Below, piece after piece: positions 28,092-36,231 of a stretch of DNA of 64,000 bases; the first letter of the stretch is position 1; the number at the start of each line of letters is the position of its first letter. A program made the translations under genes and the position numbers. This stretch comes from Arcobacter venerupis (GTDB lineage: Bacteria > Campylobacterota > Campylobacteria > Campylobacterales > Arcobacteraceae). The notes below the pieces were generated by a model. It searched no databases, was not told the origin of the DNA, and worked only from the letters and a program-made list of their open reading frames with translations. The stretch is from contig NZ_CP053840.1 in assembly GCF_013201665.1 (NCBI RefSeq), positions 3,100,001-3,164,000 on the forward strand, written 5' to 3'.

Positions 28092-29483
28092 TTATAATAC
28101 TGGTGATTTGATTACCATCATTTTCTCATTACTCATCTCTTCCATTGAATATGGTATTCCACCCATCCCTAATCCTGATACTCTTGCTCCTCCAAACGGC
28201 ATCCAATCTACTCTAAATGCCGTATGATCATTTACCATTACTGCTGTTGCGTTTAATCTTTTTACTGCTTTTAATGCTGTATCTATATTTTTTGTAAACA
28301 CTGCTGCTTGGAAAGACACTTCTAGTGAATTTGCTTTAGCTATTGCTTCATCAAATGTTTTATAAGAGTAAATACAAACTACTGGTCCGAATATCTCTTT
28401 TTGTGAAACGATTGCATCATCTGTAGGATTTAAAATTACAGTTGGTTCAAAGCAAGAAGCACTTATTCTTTTTCCACCTGTTAGGATTGTTGCACCTTTT
28501 GCAACTGCATCATTTACCCATTCTTCTACTCTATTTACTTCATCATTATTAATCAATGGTCCAACTTCAGTTTTTGGGTCTAATTGATCACCTACAACTA
28601 ATTTTGAAGCTACTGCTGCTAATTTATTTGCTACAGTATCAAAGATTGATTCATGAACATAAATTCTTTGAACAGAAACACAAACTTGACCTGCATGGTA
28701 GAATCCACCTTTAGCTAGTGCTGGAATCATATCTTCAATATCTGCATCTGGTTCTACAATTACAGGGGCTACTCCACCATGTTCAAGAGCTACTCTTGTA
28801 CCTGGGCTTACTTTTGAGTTTAAGTACCAACCAACTGGTCCTGAACCTATAAATGTTAGGAAGTTAGTTTTAGTTGAAGTTGCTAATAATTCTCCACCCT
28901 TTCTATCACAAACAACAGCTTGTGCCCATCCTTTTGGAAGTCCTGCTTCTTCAAGAATTTCTACAAGTCTAATAGCACTCATTGGAGTTTGAGTTGCTGG
29001 TCTGATAATTACTGGGCAACCAACTGCAAGTGCAGGAATTACTTGATGAACTGCTAGGTTAAAAGGGTGATTAAAAGCTGAAATTGCAGCAACTACACCG
29101 ATTGGTTCTTTAAAAGTATAAGCCATTCTATTTGCGCTTGTATTAGTATGTCCCATTGCTACTTCTTTACCTTCGTAAACACTTAGGTGTTCAATAGCAA
29201 TTTTAATACCATTAATAGCTCTTAAAATTTCAACTTTAGAATCGATATATGGTTTACCACCTTCACTTGCGCAAAGGATTGTAAGTTCTTCAACTTGAGA
29301 AGACATTATTTTCATTACATTTTCTAAAATCTCTACTCTTTTATATCTTGGTATCCAGTTTGTTGTATCTAAGAATGTTTTATGTGCTAAATCTATTGCG
29401 CTTTCTACTTCTTCATACGTACTGAATTTTACGTTCCCTACTACTCTTCCATCAAATGGCGATGTTACTTCTATTGTACTCAT
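28092..29483 (-). CDS. NAD(P)-dependent aldehyde dehydrogenase, copy 2
   Basis: This 463-residue protein is identical to the one encoded at 16916-18307, with catalytic N138, E234 and C268. Here it follows the acetolactate-synthase-like gene by 22 bp and is probably co-transcribed with it. Two identical enzymes in two transcription units imply either that the same aldehyde arises under two conditions, or that the copies are a recombination footprint of island integration. Sequence alone cannot assign the substrate. Confidence 0.9.
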   Translation of the reverse strand: MSTIEVTSPFDGRVVGNVKFSTYEEVESAIDLAHKTFLDTTNWIPRYKRVEILENVMKIMSSQVEELTILCASEGGKPYIDSKVEILRAINGIKIAIEHLSVYEGKEVAMGHTNTSANRMAYTFKEPIGVVAAISAFNHPFNLAVHQVIPALAVGCPVIIRPATQTPMSAIRLVEILEEAGLPKGWAQAVVCDRKGGELLATSTKTNFLTFIGSGPVGWYLNSKVSPGTRVALEHGGVAPVIVEPDADIEDMIPALAKGGFYHAGQVCVSVQRIYVHESIFDTVANKLAAVASKLVVGDQLDPKTEVGPLINNDEVNRVEEWVNDAVAKGATILTGGKRISASCFEPTVILNPTDDAIVSQKEIFGPVVCIYSYKTFDEAIAKANSLEVSFQAAVFTKNIDTALKAVKRLNATAVMVNDHTAFRVDWMPFGGARVSGLGMGGIPYSMEEMSNEKMMVIKSPVL

Positions 29484-29505
29484 CTTTCTTCCCTTTTTTA
29501 TTTAT

Positions 29506-31152
29506 TTATATTAAACACTGTTTTTTAGCTAATAAATCATTTAAAATTGCATGATTTAAAGAGTAATCAACTGCTAAATCAATAAGGTGAACACCTTTTG
29601 TATTCACACATTTTTCTAAAATTGTAGCAAAATCTTCACAAGATGTTGGTCTGTAACCATGCGCTCCATAAGATTCAGCATATTTAACAAAATCAGGATT
29701 TCCTAAATCTAAACCAAATGTTTCAAATCCCATTCCTGTTTGTTTCCATTTAATCATTCCATATGCATTATCATTTAAAATAATTACAGTTAAATCAATT
29801 CCTAATCTTACTGCTGTTTCTAGTTCTTGAGAGTTCATCATAAATCCACCATCTCCACAAACTGAAACAACTCTTTTAGTAGGATTTACCATTTTTGCTG
29901 CCATTCCAGATGGAAGTCCAGCACCCATAGTTGCTAGTGCATTGTCAAGTAATAATGTATTTGGTTGAGCACATCTATAGTTTCTTGCAAACCAGATTTT
30001 ATAAACACCATTATCAAGTGTTACAATATCTTCATCATCTAAAATTTGTCTAATAGTTCTAACAGCTTTTTGAGGTAAAATCGGGAATCTTGTATCTCCA
30101 AAATATTTATTTAAGTGTGTTTTAATCTCATCAACCATTCTGATATAATAATCAAAATCCCAATGTTCTTGAGGAGAAATTGCAGTAGTTAAATTTGTAA
30201 TATTTGAAGCAATATCACCAACAACATCTAATTGAGGGAAATATGTATCATCTACTTCTGATGGTGAGAAGTTAACGTGAATAACTTTTGTAGCTTCAGG
30301 TGTATTTTCCATGAAAAATGGTGGTTTTTCAATAACATCATGCCCAACATTGATGATTAAGTCAGCTCTTTCAATTGCGCAGTGAATAAAATCATCTTTA
30401 GATAATGCAGCAGTCGATAAACAAAGTTTATGATTTTCGTCAATAACACCTTTTCCCATTTGAGTAGAGAAGAAAGGAATTCCTGTTTCATTAACGAAAT
30501 CTGTTAAAGCTGTTCCGATTCTTGTTCTATTAGCTCCAGCTCCAATTAGTAATAATGGTCTTTTTGCTTTTTCAATCATTTTAACAGCATCTGCAATAGT
30601 ATCTTTTACAGCTTTTGGATATTTAAACTCTTTTACTGGATAGATATTAAATTCAACTTCTTCAGCAGCAATATCTTCAGGTAATTCAATATGAACAGCA
30701 CCTGGTCTCTCAGTTGTAGCTATTTTAAATGCTTCTCTTACCATTGATGGAATGTTATTTCCATTAACAACTTGTTTTGCATATTTAGTCATAGGTTTCA
30801 TCATACCAACGATGTCAATAATTTGAAATCTACCTTGTTTTGATTTTTTGATTGGTTTTTGACCTGTAATCATCATCATAGGCATTCCACCAAGTTGCGC
30901 ATAAGCTGCACTTGTTGCGAAGTTAGTAGCTCCAGGGCCAAGAGTTGATAAACAAACTCCAACTTTTCCTGTTAATCTTCCATAAGTTGCTGCCATAAAT
31001 CCAGCTGCTTGCTCATGTCTTGTTAAAATTAATTTAATATTTGAAGTTCTAAGTGCTTCAAGAAAATCAAGATTTTCTTCACCTGGAATTCCAAAAATAT
31101 ATTCAACACCTTCATTTTCTAATGCTTTTACAAATAATTCTGATGCATTCAT
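29506..31152 (-). CDS. Thiamine-diphosphate enzyme, acetolactate synthase large-subunit-like
   Basis: The 548-residue enzyme has three TPP-family domains. The catalytic Glu is E47 ('TRHEQAAGFMA'), and the TPP/Mg motif 'CGDGGFMMNSQELETAVRLG' is followed by 'NDNAYGMIKWKQ'. The length suits a catabolic AlsS or stand-alone type, and no small regulatory subunit gene is nearby. It is likely to condense two pyruvates, or pyruvate with another aldehyde or 2-oxoacid. Pairing with an aldehyde dehydrogenase 22 bp downstream hints at a non-biosynthetic role. I considered sulfoacetaldehyde acetyltransferase (Xsc), but the N-terminal motifs do not match what I know of Xsc. A GGAG ribosome site precedes the ATG. 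Confidence 0.85.
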   Translation of the reverse strand: MNASELFVKALENEGVEYIFGIPGEENLDFLEALRTSNIKLILTRHEQAAGFMAATYGRLTGKVGVCLSTLGPGATNFATSAAYAQLGGMPMMMITGQKPIKKSKQGRFQIIDIVGMMKPMTKYAKQVVNGNNIPSMVREAFKIATTERPGAVHIELPEDIAAEEVEFNIYPVKEFKYPKAVKDTIADAVKMIEKAKRPLLLIGAGANRTRIGTALTDFVNETGIPFFSTQMGKGVIDENHKLCLSTAALSKDDFIHCAIERADLIINVGHDVIEKPPFFMENTPEATKVIHVNFSPSEVDDTYFPQLDVVGDIASNITNLTTAISPQEHWDFDYYIRMVDEIKTHLNKYFGDTRFPILPQKAVRTIRQILDDEDIVTLDNGVYKIWFARNYRCAQPNTLLLDNALATMGAGLPSGMAAKMVNPTKRVVSVCGDGGFMMNSQELETAVRLGIDLTVIILNDNAYGMIKWKQTGMGFETFGLDLGNPDFVKYAESYGAHGYRPTSCEDFATILEKCVNTKGVHLIDLAVDYSLNHAILNDLLAKKQCLI

Positions 31153-31187
31153 TTTATATACTCCATTTTGATTTTTAGAAAAAATTA

Positions 31188-31243
31188 TTGATAATCATAT
31201 TCAACATCCATTAAAAAATTGTTTATATTTTATCGATTATCAA
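31188..31243. promoter_or_regulatory. Candidate operator: 9-bp inverted repeat upstream of the acetolactate synthase gene
   Basis: TTGATAATC at 31188-31196 and GATTATCAA at 31235-31243 are perfect reverse complements 38 bp apart, in the promoter region between the divergent acetolactate-synthase-like gene and lemA. The left arm sits in a 19-base stretch (31184-31202) matching 14 of 19 positions of the classic Fur box. The regulator is therefore uncertain: two Fur half-boxes, or a looped dimer site. Confidence 0.4.
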
Positions 31244-31385
31244 AAAAATAAAAAATTGTGTATGTTTTTACACAAAAGTGATTATAGTTTATTACTGCTT
31301 AATATAATAACCTTATTTTTTTAATACTTTATATCATATTAATGATTTTTTTTATACTATGTATAAATTTTAAAAAAGGCGAAAT

Positions 31386-31979
31386 ATGAAAAAAATTTTT
31401 ATCCTCGTAATTCTTGCAATAGTTGCACCTTTAATCTACTTAATAGTATCAAACTACAATAACATTCCAAAGCTTGATGAAAACGTAAAAGAGAAGTGGT
31501 CTCAAGTACAAAATCAATACAAAAGAAGAGCTGATTTAATACCAAATTTAGTCGAAACTGTAAAGGGTTATGCCCAACATGAGAAGAGCACTTTTATAGA
31601 AGTTACAGAAGCAAGAAGTAAAGTTTCTGCAATAAATATCAGTGCTGATACGCTAAATAATCCAGCTGTTATGCAACAATTTTCAAACGCACAAGCAGGA
31701 CTTTCTAGTGCTTTATCAAAACTTATGCTTGTTGTAGAAAAATATCCTGAATTAAAAGCAAATGAAAATTTTATGGCTTTACAATCTCAACTTGAGGGAA
31801 CTGAAAATAGAATTACAGTTGCGCGAAAAGATTTTATTGAAGCAGTGAAACTTTATAATTTAGAACTAAGAACAATGCCTGGAAAACTCGTAGCTGCAAT
31901 TGCTCATCCTGATGCTACAATCAAAGAGACTTTCACAGCAAGTCCAACTGAGCAAGAAACTCCAAAAGTTAAATTCTAA
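31386..31979 (+). CDS. lemA: LemA family protein
   Basis: The 197-residue protein has an N-terminal membrane helix (~4-22). The LemA core follows: 'NVKEKWSQVQNQYKRRADLIPNLVETVKGYAQHE' (quoted in part: 'RRADLIPNLVETVKGY'), 'EARSKV', and the later 'LEGTENRITVARKDF' helix. LemA proteins are envelope proteins of unclear function that are often encoded with TPM-domain proteins, as here. A TATACT -10 box and AAAGGCGAA ribosome site precede the ATG. Its stop overlaps the next start by one base (TAATG). Confidence 0.93.
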   Translation: MKKIFILVILAIVAPLIYLIVSNYNNIPKLDENVKEKWSQVQNQYKRRADLIPNLVETVKGYAQHEKSTFIEVTEARSKVSAINISADTLNNPAVMQQFSNAQAGLSSALSKLMLVVEKYPELKANENFMALQSQLEGTENRITVARKDFIEAVKLYNLELRTMPGKLVAAIAHPDATIKETFTASPTEQETPKVKF

Positions 31980-32596
31980 TGATTTTAAGCGAAAACGAAA
32001 AAAAATTAATCGCTCAAGAGATAGAAAACCTTGAAAAATTAAGTTCAGCAGAACTTGTAGCTGTTGTTACTAAAAGAAGCAAAAGTTACAAATATGCTTC
32101 TGTAATGATTTCTGTATTTTTTGTTTTTTGTTTTTCTTTTATACTTTATTTTATAAGAGAAACATCAACCTTAGAATTATTACAATACCAACTTTTAATT
32201 TTCATAGGGATAAATCTATTCTTTGAAAAATTTGATGGTTTTGTTTTAAAAATTCTTCCAGAGAGTTATAAACATAGAAAAGCCTCATTAAATGCAAATG
32301 AGCAATTTCATAATCTTGGATTAAATAGAACAAAAACAAAACAAACAATAATGTTTTTTGTCAGCCTTGATGAAAAATATGTAGAAATTATAACAGATGA
32401 AGAGATAGCAAAAGAGATTCCAAATGAATTTTGGCAACAGTTGGTTTATGAGTTTATTGAAGATGTGAAAAAAGAAGATTTTTTAAATGGTTATTTAAAA
32501 GCATTAAGAACTTCAAAAGCTATTCTTATAAAACATTTTCCTATTAAAAATAATGATGAAAATGAACTTTCAAATGAAGTTATCGAGTTAATATGA
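31979..32596 (+). CDS. TPM-domain membrane protein (YgcG-like, short form)
   Basis: The 205-residue protein begins with the TPM-like segment 'EIENLEKLSSAELVAVV'. Two membrane helices follow (~44-62 and ~69-86), and the C-terminal part contains 'VSLDEKYVEIITDEEIAKEIP', also typical of TPM. The TPM phosphatase-like family occurs in LemA operons across bacteria and in photosystem repair in plants. Here it is sandwiched between lemA and a second TPM protein with overlaps on both sides (1 and 4 bp), so the three almost certainly form one functional unit in the envelope. Confidence 0.85.
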   Translation: MILSENEKKLIAQEIENLEKLSSAELVAVVTKRSKSYKYASVMISVFFVFCFSFILYFIRETSTLELLQYQLLIFIGINLFFEKFDGFVLKILPESYKHRKASLNANEQFHNLGLNRTKTKQTIMFFVSLDEKYVEIITDEEIAKEIPNEFWQQLVYEFIEDVKKEDFLNGYLKALRTSKAILIKHFPIKNNDENELSNEVIELI

Positions 32597-33510
32597 AAAA
32601 AATTATATTAATCCTACTTTTTATTTTCAGTTTTTTAAATGCTGATATTACACAATATTTTCCAAAACTTGATGGAAGAGTTATAGACCAAGCAAATTTA
32701 TTATCTCCTGATGTAAAAAAGGATATTGATTCAATATTGAAAGAGCAAGAAGATAAAACTTCAAATCAAATTGTTGTTGTTGTTTTAAATTCTTTAAATG
32801 GTTACACAATTGAAGAGTATTCTTATCAACTTGGAAGATTCTGGGGAATTGGACAAAAAGATAAAAACAATGGTGTTTTACTTGTAATCTCAATGGAAGA
32901 AAAAAAGATTAGAATAGAGGTTGGTTATGGACTTGAAGGTGCGTTAACTGATAAAATTTCCCATGAAATAATTAACTACACAATAAAACCAAATTTCAAA
33001 GCAAACCAATATGAATTGGGAATTTTAAAAGCTGTAAATGAAATAAAAGCTGCAATAAAAGGTGAATATGTTGCAAAAGCTAAAAGTGATGATTTTAATG
33101 GAGCTATAAATGCCTTTATTCCTCTTGGATTTTTTGCTTTAATGTTTTTATCAATGTTAGTAAATAGTGCTTCAAGAAGACTAAGAAGTCAATTTTTATA
33201 TAAAGTAACTAAATCATCAATGGCATCATCTTTTTTTGCTTTTTTCAGTTATATTATGTCTCAAACATTTACAACTTATAACTTCTTAGTTGCTACAATT
33301 ATTTTTATATTAGTGTATATTTTCAATTATAAAACTAGTAAAAATATTGATTTTGATAAACCAATAGCAACTAACTACACAAATAGTTCAAGAAGTTCAT
33401 CTGGATTTGGTGGATTTGGCTCTTCAGGTGGAAACTTTGGCTCTTCAAGTGGAGGTTTTAGTGGTGGTGGCGGAAGCTTCGGTGGTGGCGGAGCTAGTGG
33501 GGGATGGTAG
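32593..33510 (+). CDS. TPM-domain protein with Gly/Ser-rich C-terminus (YgcG family)
   Basis: The 305-residue protein has a signal peptide (1-17). Its periplasmic TPM domain (~25-155) contains 'GRVIDQANLLSPDVKKDID' and 'EVGYGLEGALTDKIS'. Two membrane helices (~173-192 and ~215-250) follow, with a C-terminal stretch of repeated Gly/Ser/Phe ending 'GGGGASGGW'. This architecture is standard for the YgcG group. It overlaps the preceding gene by 4 bp and ends 23 bp before gph. Role inferred: envelope maintenance or membrane stress with LemA. Confidence 0.92.
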   Translation: MKKIILILLFIFSFLNADITQYFPKLDGRVIDQANLLSPDVKKDIDSILKEQEDKTSNQIVVVVLNSLNGYTIEEYSYQLGRFWGIGQKDKNNGVLLVISMEEKKIRIEVGYGLEGALTDKISHEIINYTIKPNFKANQYELGILKAVNEIKAAIKGEYVAKAKSDDFNGAINAFIPLGFFALMFLSMLVNSASRRLRSQFLYKVTKSSMASSFFAFFSYIMSQTFTTYNFLVATIIFILVYIFNYKTSKNIDFDKPIATNYTNSSRSSSGFGGFGSSGGNFGSSSGGFSGGGGSFGGGGASGGW

Positions 33511-33533
33511 TCCTCCAATTTTAAAGGAAAAAA

Positions 33534-34196
33534 ATGAATACTAAAAAAACAATAATATTTGATTTAGATGGAACACTTATTGATTCACTCGAAGATATAG
33601 CTCTTTGTATGAATACAGTTTTAAAAGAGTTAGATTTACCAACATATGAAATAAATGCTTATAAATATTTTGTTGGTGGTGGAGTTAGTGTTTTAGTTGA
33701 TAATGTCCTAAAAGATTTAAATGTAGATTCACAAACCCAACTAAAAGAGACTATCTCTGAAAAATTTAAAGAAATTTATGATTTAAAACTTCATGATAAA
33801 ACAAAACCTTATGAGGGAATTTATGATTTACTTGATGAACTTGTAAAGTTAGATTATAAAATTGGTATTTTATCAAATAAACCCCATGAAGCAACCCTCG
33901 CTCATGTGAATAGTTTATTCTCAAAATATAATCTAAAAGAGATTCATGGTCAAAAATCTCATGTTGAGAAAAAACCTAATCCTACAGCTGCAATTCAAAT
34001 TGCAAATAGTTTTAACACTCCTTGTGAAGAGATATATTTTATTGGAGATACAATGATTGATATGCAAACAGCAAAAAATGCGAAAATGATTGGTGTTGGT
34101 GTTTTATGGGGATTTAGAGATGAAAAAGAGTTAAGAGACAATGGTGCAACTTTTATTGTTAAACATCCTTTAGATATTCTAGAAATACTCAAATAA
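33534..34196 (+). CDS. gph: HAD-superfamily phosphoglycolate phosphatase-like hydrolase
   Basis: The 220-residue HAD hydrolase has motif I 'FDLDGTLIDS' (nucleophile D10, acid D12), motif II Ser/Thr in 'GILSNKPHE', a Lys in 'VEKKPNP', and motif IV 'FIGDTMIDMQTAKNA'. It fits Gph, which dephosphorylates 2-phosphoglycolate, though pyrophosphatase (PpaX) or other phosphatase activities are possible. TAAAGGAAAAA precedes the ATG. It lies between the TPM genes and rof and may be co-transcribed with both. Confidence 0.88.
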   Translation: MNTKKTIIFDLDGTLIDSLEDIALCMNTVLKELDLPTYEINAYKYFVGGGVSVLVDNVLKDLNVDSQTQLKETISEKFKEIYDLKLHDKTKPYEGIYDLLDELVKLDYKIGILSNKPHEATLAHVNSLFSKYNLKEIHGQKSHVEKKPNPTAAIQIANSFNTPCEEIYFIGDTMIDMQTAKNAKMIGVGVLWGFRDEKELRDNGATFIVKHPLDILEILK

Positions 34197-34197
34197 C

Positions 34198-34443
34198 ATG
34201 GGTGATATATATAAAACAATAAGCTGTCAATTTTATGATATGTTAGAAGAGTTGGCAGTAAAAAGAATTAAATCGAAAATTCTTTATATGGATAATGAAA
34301 ATGAACTACTCATAGAAGAGTTAATAGTTGATTTTAAAACAAAAAATAAAGAAGAGTTTTTAATTCTAAGTGATGGAACTCAAATCAGACTTGATAAAAT
34401 TCTAAAAATCAATGATTTAAGCCCATCAAACATAAAATGTTAG
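34198..34443 (+). CDS. rof: Rof-like Rho-binding antiterminator
   Basis: The 81-residue protein resembles E. coli Rof (YaeO): 'YKTISCQFYDMLEELAVKR' at the N-terminus, a central beta-rich part, and 'SDGTQIRLDKILKINDLSP' at the end. This matches the 'INCDDYDNLE...LRLDKI' pattern of Rof. Rof binds transcription terminator Rho and inhibits it. It starts one base after the gph stop, so it is probably co-transcribed. Assignment rests on pattern recall, not on a search. Confidence 0.75.
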   Translation: MGDIYKTISCQFYDMLEELAVKRIKSKILYMDNENELLIEELIVDFKTKNKEEFLILSDGTQIRLDKILKINDLSPSNIKC

Positions 34444-34461
34444 ATTAATTACCTTTAAAGG

Positions 34462-34488
34462 TTGTATATGCAACTATTGCATATGCAA
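34462..34488. promoter_or_regulatory. Tandem 12-bp palindromes, likely MarR operator
   Basis: TTGTATATGCAA (34462-34473) and the perfect palindrome TTGCATATGCAA (34477-34488) sit 3 bp apart. Their centres are 15 bp apart, and they end 13 bp before the marR start codon. This is the typical place and symmetry for two MarR-dimer sites that autoregulate a marR-efflux operon. Confidence 0.7.
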
Positions 34489-34501
34489 TCAAAGGATAAT
34501 T

Positions 34502-34927
34502 ATGGCTTATGAATTAGAAAAATCACTTGGTTTTAAAATAAATCAAACTGCAAATAAAATAAATAACAAATATACGCAAGTACTTCACACTTTTGATATA
34601 GCTCCTGAACAAAGAGCTACTTTAGAAATTATAAAATATGAAGAAGATGTAAATCAAACAAAAATCGCAAATATTTTAGGAAAAGACAAAACTACAATAA
34701 GTAGAACCCTTGCAACCTTAGAAAAAAAAGGTTTTATCTTAAAAAAACAAATAGACAAACGAACAAATCTAATTGAACTTACAAAATTAGGAGATGAAAT
34801 TTTAGAAAAAAGTGCAAACCAAGTAAAAGAATTTAGAGATTCTTTATTTTCAAATTTAGAAGATACAGAAGTTACTATACTTATAAACTTACTTGAAAAG
34901 GTTACTTCAAATGTTGAAGAGTTGTAA
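34502..34927 (+). CDS. MarR-family transcriptional regulator
   Basis: The 141-residue winged-helix protein has 'QRATLEIIKYEEDVNQTKIANILGKDKTTISRTLATLEKKGFI' (in part), the MarR HTH followed by the beta-wing 'DKRTNLIELTKLG'. It probably represses its own operon with the downstream MFS exporter by binding the palindromes immediately upstream, and is released by a small-molecule ligand (family knowledge). Its stop overlaps the exporter start (TAATG). Confidence 0.92.
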   Translation: MAYELEKSLGFKINQTANKINNKYTQVLHTFDIAPEQRATLEIIKYEEDVNQTKIANILGKDKTTISRTLATLEKKGFILKKQIDKRTNLIELTKLGDEILEKSANQVKEFRDSLFSNLEDTEVTILINLLEKVTSNVEEL

Positions 34928-36084
34928 TGAAAAAATCAATTAATCATTTATATCTAATAATTTTATTATCAATTTTATCTTCAGTTGCACCAATGGGTGT
35001 TGATACGTATATTCCATCTATACCAGATATTGCAACTGTTTTTAGTGTAAGTATTGAAAAAATCGAGTTATCATTATCTATTTTTTTAATAGGACTTGCT
35101 GTAGGACAAATATTTGGAGGACCTCTTTCAGATAGATATGGAAGAAAAATGTGTTCAGTTTATGGACTTTTAGGTTATGCATTATTTAGTTTTATCATAA
35201 TATTTAGTACAAGTATCTATGAGCTATGGACTTATAGATTTTTTGAAGCATTTTTTGGAGGAGTTGTTATTGTAAATGCAGCTGCTGCTGTAAGAGATAG
35301 ATTTCATGGAGCAGAAGCTGCAAAAGTATTTTCACTCATGGGAATAGTAAGAAGTATCGCACCACTAATCGCTCCAACCATTGGAGCTGCGATTGTTCAT
35401 TTCTTTGATTGGGAAGCTGTATTTATATTTTTAACTCTTTATGCTTTAGTTGTAGCATTTTTTATATATAAAGATTTACCTGAAAGTTATACTTATGTAA
35501 AACAAAATATTTGGGAATCGTACAAAATAGTATTAACTCACAAAGCAGCTATGAAAGCTATGCTTGTGCTTGGATTTAGTTTTGGTGGATTTTTTATAAT
35601 TATTGCAAAAAGTTCATTTATCTATATAGAATATTTTAAAATCTCAACTGATTATTTTCCTTTTTTCTTTGGAATAAATTTTGTTTTAATGATGCTAATG
35701 ATAAAAGTTAATATCAATTTATTAAAAAAATATACTGATTTAACACTTGTAAAAGTTGCTATTTTAATCCAAATTGCGACAGGTATAATTTTTACTTTAA
35801 ATCAAGAAAATATCAGTTTAATTTTAGTAATGATTTTAATTGCTACATACATGAGTATGATGGCATTTATTTTTGGAAATTGTATGTCTTTAGCTTTGGA
35901 ATATTTTCAAAAAAATGCTGGAGTTGCATCAGGTGTAATTGGAGTTGTCCAATTTGGATTAGGATCAATTATTTCATCAATTGCTCTAATGTTTCATGAT
36001 GGAACTTTTTTACCAATAGGACTTTCAATCTGCTTTATTTCTATAATTGCTTTTCTAATAATTAGAACCTACAAAAATGTATAA
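34927..36084 (+). CDS. MFS drug exporter, Bcr/CflA type
   Basis: The 385-residue protein has 12 predicted helices, as in Bcr/CflA transporters. Visible motifs are 'GVDTYIPSIPDI' in TM1, MFS motif A 'GGPLSDRYGRKM' between TM2 and TM3, and 'RSIAPLIAPTIGAAI' in TM5 (antiporter motif C region). It likely expels a drug or metabolite in exchange for protons. Coupling to marR by a one-base overlap indicates ligand-controlled expression. A strong hairpin follows the stop. Confidence 0.92.
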   Translation: MKKSINHLYLIILLSILSSVAPMGVDTYIPSIPDIATVFSVSIEKIELSLSIFLIGLAVGQIFGGPLSDRYGRKMCSVYGLLGYALFSFIIIFSTSIYELWTYRFFEAFFGGVVIVNAAAAVRDRFHGAEAAKVFSLMGIVRSIAPLIAPTIGAAIVHFFDWEAVFIFLTLYALVVAFFIYKDLPESYTYVKQNIWESYKIVLTHKAAMKAMLVLGFSFGGFFIIIAKSSFIYIEYFKISTDYFPFFFGINFVLMMLMIKVNINLLKKYTDLTLVKVAILIQIATGIIFTLNQENISLILVMILIATYMSMMAFIFGNCMSLALEYFQKNAGVASGVIGVVQFGLGSIISSIALMFHDGTFLPIGLSICFISIIAFLIIRTYKNV

Positions 36085-36106
36085 AAGAAAAATCTTTTAT
36101 ACATTT
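36075..36106 (+). terminator. Terminator after the marR-MFS operon
   Basis: A perfect 14-bp inverted repeat, AAATGTATAAAAGA / TCTTTTATACATTT, with a 4-base A loop overlaps the last codons of the exporter and is followed by T-rich DNA. The stem is A/T-rich, so its strength is uncertain. Confidence 0.65.
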
Positions 36107-36231
36107 ATTCTCTAATCTAACTCTTTTATACTAGATAAATCTATTTTTTAATATTGTCATTTTTACTATATTGTTTTAAGCTATAATAATCGTTCGACTC
36201 TGTTATTTAATAAAAGGATAATCCTTAGATT

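Larger units (their letters stand above)
28035..29505. repeat. 1471-bp direct repeat, copy 2
   Basis: This is the second copy of the sequence at 16859-18329, same orientation, offset 11176 bp, with no mismatch noticed in the stretches compared. Beyond its right end lies the acetolactate-synthase-like gene; beyond its left end lies the OmpR-type regulator. Recombination between the copies would remove 11176 bp, including the two-component genes and the TRAP operon. Confidence 0.95.

Noticed and set aside
29506-31152. Sulfoacetaldehyde acetyltransferase (Xsc) with taurine pathway partners
   Set aside because: The N-terminal motifs and 548-residue length fit acetolactate synthase-type enzymes better; no taurine-specific gene was seen nearby.
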